From positions 1 to 64,000 of the forward strand of contig JACEEZ010018477.1 in assembly GCA_016584305.1 (NCBI GenBank): a stretch of 64,000 bases of DNA, in the 5' to 3' direction. How positions within the stretch are numbered: the stretch's first letter is position 1; every line of letters starts with the position of its first letter. The position numbers and the translations under genes are program-made. Positions 58,101 through 64,000 of this stretch are shown here, in pieces. The notes below the pieces were generated by a model, which saw only the letters and a program-made list of their open reading frames with translations, did no database searches and had not been told where the DNA came from. The stretch is from Chionoecetes opilio (taxonomy: Eukaryota; Arthropoda; Malacostraca; Decapoda; Majidae).

Positions 58101-58910
58101 TCAGACGCTCCGTCCTCGCTGACTTTGGGGGTGGAAAATACTGTACCTAACCTGTTGGACCCCCAGGGTACTCAGAACCTGCTGAAACATCCTAGAGGTG
58201 AAATTAGATCCCTGGTCTGACTGCACAACGGCAGGCAGTCCAAACTGAGTGAAGAACTTGATCAGGGCCCTAAACAACATTTTTGGTATGGTTTGCTGCG
58301 GAGAGGGAATGGCCTCCGGATAGCTGGTGGCCACATCCATTATGGTGTGCAAATACTGGTGTCCCCGTTTACTCTTAGGTAAGGGACCAACACAATCAAT
58401 AATAACTTTACTGAAGGGTTCCTCCATGACAGGTATTGGTCTAAGAGGAGCGAGTTTAATTCCTGTGCCAGATTTACCAGTTGCTTGACAGACCGGACAT
58501 GTACGAATATAAGAGCTAACATCTTTTTTTAACTTTGGCCAAAATAAGTGGGATATATTCTGGTAGGTCGAGCGTAACCCCAGGTGACCACCAGCCCCAT
58601 CATGTGCTATTCCCAAAATATCCTGCCTTAGAGGCTTAGGAACGACAATCTGATGAACTATCTCCCAAGTGTGACTTGATGGAACGTTTAAGGGTCTGAA
58701 TTCACGCATCAACACACCCGACTTGAGATAAAAACAATCTGAAACCTCATCAGCGCCAGCACCCTCAAGCTGATAATCAAAACAAACTTCCAGCTCAGGG
58801 GCATGAGACTGTTCATGAATGAATTTTTCCCTGGTTATGTGGGTGTCATCAACACTTAACAATTCCGGAACGACAATCTGAACTACTGGGTGGACGGGTA
58901 GCAGTGGCAT
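58101..58910 (-). pseudogene. Gypsy integrase, truncated before the catalytic Glu
   Basis: Integrase inserts element DNA into the genome. About 269 open codons. An N-terminal stretch ITREKFIHEQSHAPELEVCF and KSGVLMREFRPL leads into the H2C2 zinc finger (AHDGAGGHLGL ... FWPKLKKDVSSYI ... CPVCQ, about residues 100-145). The catalytic core has IIDCVGPLPKSKRG (first Asp), then PEAIP, then VVQSDQGSNFTS (second Asp). The third acidic residue should follow FHPQSQ within a few residues (usually GALER), but the sequence changes to RGRSV and stops. The protein is therefore intact through two of three catalytic residues and broken at the third. Confidence 0.85.
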
Positions 58911-58919
58911 AGTAACAAA

Positions 58920-60758
58920 AAATCCGCGAGTGTAAGCTCCTCTGTCAGGGTATCAGACCCGCCATGAGGTTGGTCGACAAGGTCACGTGTAGGATTACAG
59001 TTCTTCTCAGTTACAGGTGCCTCTACAAAGGTTTTGCTCATGCTACGAGTGACAGCACATGCCGGGTATAGTTTCGGGTGGTTCTGCTCTAGTTCCTGAG
59101 TGTTATTTTCTAGCGTGGGTACAGCCGAATAATGGGGATAGGAGTCCCCCTGGGCGCCAGCAAGATATGACCAAAAAGAATAGAACCATTAGTCCCGGGG
59201 GCTGTTCTACTACAACTTACTGCTGGGGTGATTTGACCCAGACAAAACCACAATCAAGATACCCGGCGCACGTGGTATCGGGCAGCTCCTGGTAAACCGG
59301 ACACAGTTGCCTACGTCTCACCTGATAGAAATAAAGGGTTTGGGGAACAGCCTTCTTAAAAATGCAGAAAGGTCAACCCGGGTCCCCCAAATAATGCGGG
59401 GGGTTTAGGGGTGGGGCCGAGTCCTTAACAGTGGGCTTAAACAGCTACTTCCCTTCCGAGCAAAAAGGCTTGAAAGAGGGAGACCCAAGGGGACGACCCC
59501 AAAGGGTTGACAGGGACCTAAACAAGACTCACTCACCTGGGAATTGACTTCACCCCGGCTTTGAGAAACGCTGCGTGAAAACAGCCGGGCCGGGCTAGAG
59601 GGCGGGATCCCCTGGGCCGTTCTTAAAAAAAGTTAATAGATTCCAGGGTTCTTGCAATAACTGCAGATCCCGGTCTCCTCTCTCCAGGGTTTTTTGGCTC
59701 TCCTTCCTCATCAGCCACTCAAAAACAGTCGCTGATCCCAGTGGAAGTAGAACTGATAAGCTGGTTGGAAACGCCCGGGTTCCAGGGCTGATTTCTCAAA
59801 ATGAGTCAATGTTATTTAAACAAAAAAATGATAGGCCGCAGCCTGCCTCCGCCAAGGAAGCAGCTCTCGTCATCCAAGGGGGCCCCCTCACCTTGGGGGG
59901 GAAGACAGGACAAAAACCCCTCCATGAAAATAAGCTTAAGAGCTTAATATCGTAAAACAAAGTCCAGCGGTTTTCTACCCAACGCTGGCAGAGCAGTTCC
60001 TTTTGCCGAAAAAATCCACATAGGTTTGGGGGAAATTTTTTTGGAACGGGGGGGAAATGCGCCATACGCCTTAAGAACCTTCCTGTTGGTTTGGGACCCC
60101 CCTTTCTAACCCGATCATAATCAAAATAGAGTGTCGTAAGACTAGAAAAACCCTTATGCCCCTTCCCACAAAAAGCTTTGGTACTAATACCCCCTTATCT
60201 TTAGGCCAACTATGAAGGGTAGCTGTTTCTCAAGTAATGATGAACTCCTCGGTTCTTCCTCACTAAACTTTGGGACAAACTGCATGGCATTCATCTTTAA
60301 GCTGGGGTCGTGCTACCAGACAGGTATTATAAAGCTTCTTAGCAAACCTGCAAAATCCTAAGTTTAAAATTCCTTGGGTTAGCTCGGGGTTGCTGTGAGT
60401 TGCAGGTAGGAGTTGCTATGAGATGCTATGACTCATAGCATTCAACAAAGATGCACAGAGCCTTGGTAGTCTGAGGGGTTCATTCTGGGGCTTCTAACTC
60501 CACTTTGGGGCCCACGGTCCCCCAACTAACTTTTGACGCAAGCAAGTCCTGAAGGTGACCCAGAACAGCCAGTTGCTCGGCGCTGAACACCTCCTCCTTA
60601 ACCAAATGATTGAGCACAAGGCGTCTCACCTCTTCTTTCCGTTGCCCATATCTAACATTTAAGTCATAGTGTGACGCCAGCTGTAACCACTGAGCCTAGG
60701 TTAAGCTAGACAAAACTGTCACCTAAGGCTGCTTGACAAGATCCTCCAGGACAAACAT
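58920..60758 (-). pseudogene. Gypsy gag and protease-side region, frameshifted
   Basis: From the ATG at 60758 the frame reads MFVLEDLVKQP, a stop, VTVLSSLT, a stop, then AQWLQLASHYDLNVRYGQRK and EEVRRLVLNHLVKEEVFSAE, a SAP-like helical start typical of gags of this gypsy group. Further blocks are MQFVPKFSEEEP and EKQLPFIVGLKDKGVLV. The part at 59350-60200 is noisy and unreadable. Near 59330-58930, CPVYQELPDT, ENNTQELEQNHPKLYPACAV and TRSMSKTF form the linker that follows protease in relatives. I cannot see the protease DTG/DSG motif. Confidence 0.6.
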
Positions 60759-60930
60759 ACTGACAATGGATTAACGCAGCAGAAGATAAGCTAGCTAGCT
60801 AAGAGAGGTAAAATATCACAATACACTCACCACACTATTCAAGAGGCCCTGAGACCACAGCTGTGGGGCCGGGGTGACACACAGGCCGAGCAGGGTACAC
60901 GGTGGGTAGTCACACTGAGTAAAATGCACA

Positions 60931-60940
60931 TTATAAATAG
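60931..60940 (-). promoter_or_regulatory. TATA-like box upstream of gypsy gag
   Basis: CTATTTATAA on the minus strand, about 175 bases upstream of the gag ATG at 60758. It may be part of the missing or degenerate 5' LTR. Confidence 0.35.
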
Positions 60941-61043
60941 CCAAGCAGAAATGTTTGTCTAAAATCTCGGACGTGTGGTGACTGCAGACTGGACACATGA
61001 ATTACAAAACAAGATGATAAGGATTACATGACTATGCGTAAAT

Positions 61044-61190
61044 CGTAAATAGTTAGAAAAATGCAAAGAGGTTGTTAGTGAGTCGTTAGTGCACATATTT
61101 AGGAAATCGGTTGAGATAGGCGATATGATATTATTGTGGAATAAAGGAAATGTAATCCCCATATTTAAGAAGGGCGACAGAGGACTTAAA
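61044..61190 (+). pseudogene. LINE reverse transcriptase fragment
   Basis: EVVSESLVHIFRKSVEIGDM followed by LLWNKGNVIPIFKKGDRG matches the region of animal LINE RTs just before motif A (the L...F..S...G..P..W....V.PI.KKG pattern). Only about 45 codons remain. It is a different fragment from the LINE at 33180-34060. Confidence 0.75.
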
Positions 61191-61484
61191 GTAGTCGTCC
61201 AGACCCATTTTTTTTTTGCCTAATTATGTTGACTGTACATTCAAAACACCTAATCCACCAAAAATAATTGATTTCCAGGCCTTATTTCCGTAAAAACACG
61301 ACTTTTGTAAAAAGCGCGCGAAAAAAAAAATCTTCCCTCCAACAGGGCTACGACTGTTATTGATGACGTCAGAACAGGGACGCCCGCAGACACTCTGTCT
61401 GGCACCTGTCGGCAAATGTTATGATGACCGATTGTACTTCGGTGTCAGACAGTGAATCTGTCGCTGTGACCGACACTCTTCCCA

Positions 61485-61926
61485 CACACACGCCTGCACA
61501 CACGCCTGCGCACCAACACCCTTCCTGCACACACACACACACATACACACACAACACACACGTGTGTGGAGGGCGTGTGTGCAGGCGTGTGTGTGGGAAG
61601 TAGGCGTGTGTGTAAGAAGGGTGTCGGTGTGCAGACGTGTGTGCAGGCGTGTGTGTGGGAAGGGTGTCGGTGTGCAGGCGTGTGTGTGGGAAGGAAGCGT
61701 GTGTGTGGGAAGGAGGCGTGTGTGTGGGAAGGAGGCGTGTGTGCAGGCGTGTGTGTGGGCAGGCGTCTGTGTGGGAAGGGTGTCGGTGTGCAGGCGTGTG
61801 TGTGGGAAGGAAGCGTGTCTGCAGGCGTGTGTGTGGGAAGGAGGCGTGTGTGCAGGCGTGTGTGTGGGAAGGAGGCGTGTATGCAAGCGTGTGTGTGGGA
61901 AGGAGGCGTGTGTGCAGGCGTGGGTA
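61485..61926. repeat. (TG/CA)-rich minisatellite with inverted start
   Basis: The right part (61565-61926) consists of about 30-bp units GGAAGGAGGCGTGTGTGCAG then GCGTGTGTGT. The left part (61485-61525) carries the complementary motif CACACACGCCTGCACACACG, so the array inverts across an (AC)n/ACGTGTGT centre near 61562. Cys- and Val-rich open frames on both strands are artefacts. Confidence 0.9.
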
Positions 61927-61944
61927 AAACTTTGGAAGAAGTCC

Positions 61945-62175
61945 TTCACCCCTATCTTTTTTTTCTTCCCCCTATAGCCAACAAGCCTGGGGAACTGGCG
62001 GGAATACGGGGTTTTTGGGTGGGGGAAGCAAATATAAGTGATTTATGGCTCCCCAAAAAAATCATCAAAGTCACTATATGTAAAAATCTAACCTAACCTA
62101 ACCTTAACCACAAAGTATACCTAACCTAACCTTAACCACAAAGTATACCTAACCTTAACCACAAAGTATACCTAA
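61945..62175. repeat. Fragment of TIR family T with CCTAA-type subrepeats
   Basis: GCCAACAAGCCTGGGGAACT and GGGTGGGGGAAGC resemble the left end of the complete copy at 62781-63316. They are followed by three tandem copies of a unit with CCTAACCTTAACC and ACAAAGTATA (62090-62174). The same ACAAAGTATA/CCTAA combination occurs inverted in the foldback loop near 46085. Confidence 0.7.
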
Positions 62176-62199
62176 AGGCGCTATTACACGGGCACTTTT

Positions 62200-62229
62200 C
62201 TGCTCAGTGAGCAGCTGCTCACTGAGCAG
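62200..62229. repeat. Perfect 30-bp palindrome near the PIF end
   Basis: CTGCTCAGTGAGCAG is followed immediately by its exact reverse complement. CTCACTGAGC and CACTGAGCTGCTCA recur just downstream (62218-62260). It may be a subterminal binding site for the element's proteins. Confidence 0.9.
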
Positions 62230-62372
62230 ATTTCACTGAGCTGCTCAACGAAACTATCACACGATGATCTGTGTTTTGATGAGCAAAATCTTGAAATTCC
62301 TGACTTTGATCGGCACCATATGACCAAACAACAACAACAACAATAACACAGCTGCTTGGAAGGATAGTCACG

Positions 62373-62724
62373 ATGCCTCGCTACACCTACAAGCAACAAC
62401 TGAAGATATTTGGAGCTCTGACGGTACTAATCATGGCTGAAGAAGAGGAGAATGCTGAACGCGCAAGAAATATGAAGGCAAGGAAGATTTGGTCTCGCAA
62501 TTGGTTGAAGAGACGGACGGAGGGCAGCCAGTACAAGAATCTTGTCCAGGAACTAGCACTGGAGGACGAAAACGGGTATAGGAACTGGATGCGATTGGAC
62601 AGACGTCAGTTTCATGAGGTGCTAGAGCTTATAAGACCAGCTATATCAAGACAAGACACCAATATGAGGGCTGCGGTATCTGCTGAGGAACGGCTTGCCA
62701 TTACCTTACGGCACCTAGCCACAG
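62373..62724 (+). CDS. PIF/Harbinger transposase (HARBI1-like), exon 1
   Basis: HARBI1-like proteins are DDE nucleases that move PIF/Harbinger elements together with a Myb/MADF-type partner. Exon 1 runs from the ATG at 62373 to a donor at ACAG/GTCAGT (62724/62725), leaving phase 1. It encodes 117 codons. After a basic start come RKIWSRNWLKRRTEGSQYKN, LVQELALEDENGYRNWMRLD, RRQFHEVLELIRPAI, then DTNMRAAVSAEERLAITLRH and LATG, the conserved N-terminal region of this family (RNxxRM....F..LL..V.P.I...DT.MR..I...ERL..TLR.LATG). There is no frameshift or premature stop, unlike nearly all other element genes here. Confidence 0.88.
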
Positions 62725-62780
62725 GTCAGTACATTATAGTTGTAATGCTTTTGTTGTTATAAATTATAGTATTATTCTAG

Positions 62781-63316
62781 TGTTTGCCCATACTCCCCCT
62801 CTCCCACAAAACAAGCCTGGGGACCTGGGGGAATGCGGGATATTTGGCTGGGGTACAAAATATGCGTCGCTACCACATAGTTTTTGAGTTAGTTGTGTTG
62901 AAAAAATTCCCTAGATGTAGGGAATATTCATTGGATTTCTTCTTGAGTCCAGAGAAGTGTGAACCTGACGATCCTCACAGAATGATGATCGAAGTGTCGA
63001 GAACCCAACCCAAGCTAGGAGGTTAGGTTATATTTGTTTAGGTTAGGTTAGGTTATATTTGGTTAGGTTAGGTTAGATTTGGTTAGATTAGGTTATCGGT
63101 GGGTCAAGCCCCCCGCTAGGTTAGGTTAGGTTAATTTTGGTTCAGCAAATTTCTCTAGATATAAGGAAATTAGCCTAGATCTAGGGAATTTTACCCCCCT
63201 ACACAACTCTCAAATTACGTGTTTCCGACGCATAATTTGTTCCCCACCCGGAAACCCCGCATTCCCACAGGTCCCCAAACATGTTTGGGGGAAGTGGGAG
63301 AGTATGGGCAAACACT
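62781..63316. mobile_element. TIR family T, complete copy, inside the intron
   Basis: The left end is TGTTTGCCCATACTCCCCCT and the right end, in reverse, TGTTTGCCCATACTCTCCCA. Similarity continues for about 110 bases per side (CTGGGGACCTGGGGGAATGC; AATATGCGTCG on the left and AATTATGCGTCG on the right). CTAG borders both ends (62777-62780, 63317-63320), a possible 4-bp duplication. The middle (63020-63135) is a TTAGG-rich tract. It is 536 bp and non-coding. Confidence 0.85.
63020..63135. repeat. Interstitial (TTAGG)n-like tract
   Basis: GGTTAGGTTAGGTTA is repeated with ATATTT and AGATT interruptions in the middle of the family T element. Confidence 0.9.
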
Positions 63317-63775
63317 AGAAATGTACCTAAATTATATATGGTATATGTTACATTTAGGGGGGTGCTGTTCTTAACTTTTTTTCTTCTATTACTCTACATT
63401 ATCATTACTAGTGCATCATTGATCAATAGTAACCACTCGGAGAGGGGTGCAGCTCTCATCCATCTCATCATGCTATTTTCCAATTAGGTTAGAGTATTTT
63501 AGGGTAAAATTTCGTTACCGATTTCGAGGGCGGAAATTTTTTCTTCTGATAAGCTGTGATGGTATTATTTTGGTACAGAGCAGTTCTAAATTTAAGACAA
63601 AACTATTTTATGATATAATTTATTTTGTTTTGAACGAATATGATAACCGTTTTGTGAGGAGATATTTTTTGTTTTTAGGGAAACACCTCCCGAAAAAATA
63701 CCGGCCAGACAACAAGGCTTTTCATGGCTATTTAACAACAAAACTAAGATTTACTTTATTTCTTCCTCCATTTAG

Positions 63776-64000
63776 GAGAATCACAGCAGTCCCTGAGTTA
63801 CCAGTTCCGGGTCAGCCAGCCTCTCATCTCCATGATCATCCCAAGTGTGTGTACTGCCATCTATGAAGCCCTGCAACCTGACTACATGAGGGTCCCTACC
63901 ACTCAAGATGAATGGAGGCATGTGGCAGCAGAGTTCCACAGACAGTGGAATTACCCAAACTGTCTTGGGGCCTGCGATGGGAAAAGAATTTTAGTGGCTA
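63776..64000 (+). CDS. PIF/Harbinger transposase, exon 2 (cut by window edge)
   Basis: Continues exon 1 in phase. SLSYQFRVSQPLISMIIPSV is the helix-turn-helix region (FRVSxxTIxxII.EV in relatives). Next come ALQPDYMRVPTTQDEWRHVA and FHRQWNYPNCLGACDGKRIL. The Asp in GACDGKRI (usually GAIDGKHV) is the first catalytic residue of the DDE triad and is present. The other two catalytic residues lie beyond 64000. No break occurs in the 75 codons visible, so the gene may be intact. Confidence 0.88.

Larger units (their letters stand above)
58101..60758 (-). mobile_element. Ty3/gypsy remnant, gag-PR side directly joined to integrase
   Basis: Minus-strand coding order is gag (60758 downward), then a linker with YPACAVTRSMSKTFVE (about 59070-59020), then integrase (58910-58101). 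No RT or RNase H lies between gag and integrase, and the integrase frame ends at 58101, after which unrelated sequence begins. Either RT was deleted, or the element is of the Gmr1-like type in which integrase precedes RT and everything after integrase has been lost. The linker and the integrase N-terminus read as naturally adjacent, which favours the second reading. Confidence 0.75.
62725..63775 (+). other. Intron of the PIF/Harbinger transposase gene
   Basis: GTCAGT at the 5' end and CTCCATTTAG at the 3' end. Splicing joins ACAG to GAGAAT and restores TGESQQSLSYQF, the expected family sequence across this junction. The 1051-bp intron contains a separate TIR element (62781-63316). Confidence 0.85.
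62176..64000 (+). mobile_element. PIF/Harbinger transposon, left part (runs off the window)
   Basis: After TAA at 62173-62175 (PIF elements duplicate a TWA trinucleotide), the element begins AGGCGCTATTACACGGGCAC. Close to the end is the perfect 30-base palindrome at 62200-62229. The transposase gene starts at 62373 and continues past the right edge. The right terminus is not in the window. Confidence 0.75.

Noticed and set aside
58101..60758. Infectious endogenous retrovirus
   Set aside because: No envelope gene is seen, RT is missing and integrase is truncated; gag and integrase match ordinary Ty3/gypsy retrotransposons.
61419..62096. Cys-rich and His-Thr-rich open frames, superficially like secreted Cys-rich peptides
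   Set aside because: They follow the 30-bp GT/CA repeat on each strand, with no signal peptide or unique region.

Overview
This is an animal nuclear window, almost certainly from an arthropod and most likely a decapod crustacean. That placement is an inference. It rests on (TA)n, (GA)n and (TTAGG)-type repeats (TTAGG is the common arthropod telomere motif), tRNA-derived SINEs, pogo/Tigger-like and PIF/Harbinger DNA transposons, Ty3/gypsy elements, an APE-type LINE and several kilobase-scale GC-rich minisatellites. I see no bacterial operon, no CRISPR array, no rRNA and no complete host gene. Nearly every coding stretch belongs to a mobile element. The only host-like coding candidate is one short first exon on the minus strand at 52207-52257.

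Layout: 1-1900 is mostly unique, with a possible LTR-like stretch. 2078-7663 is a train of five TA-flanked terminal-inverted-repeat (TIR) elements separated by (TA)n tracts: a deleted Tigger transposon, two copies of one pogo-like MITE family, another pogo-like MITE, and a 1.5-kb element carrying a broken gene of an unnamed transposon-associated protein family. 7903-10627 holds a further small MITE, a broken LINE ORF1-like gene and a third copy of the pogo-like family. 11900-15930, 16330-17000, 17950-20235, 35586-40272 and 42050-43235 are minisatellites with units near 20, 22, 83 (decaying to 40), 41 and 25 bp. 20450-26110 is a badly frameshifted Ty3/gypsy retrotransposon (gag-like, RT, RNase H, integrase zinc finger), with a 466-bp A tract in its RT. 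29130-34100 holds SINEs, a hAT-type nonautonomous element, a pogo-like element and a LINE fragment.

41150-47700 holds SINEs, a foldback element with a TTAGG-rich loop, and short interstitial TTAGG tracts. 47697-53108 contains two copies, in opposite orientation, of one nonautonomous element; the first was split by a 3.6-kb APE LINE flanked by the 5-bp duplication AGCAG. 53206-57662 is a cluster of nested nonautonomous elements, one with a MADF-domain remnant. 58101-60758 is a minus-strand Ty3/gypsy remnant in which integrase follows the gag/protease side with no reverse transcriptase between them. The window ends inside a PIF/Harbinger transposon (62176 to the right edge) whose transposase gene has one intron, and that intron carries another TIR element.

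Sequence quality alternates. Roughly 9240-47000 (much of it) and 59350-60200 show homopolymer and dinucleotide doubling typical of unpolished long reads. 1-9240 and 46800-59300 look clean. Frameshifts in the noisy parts may be assembly errors; those in the clean parts are more likely real decay.
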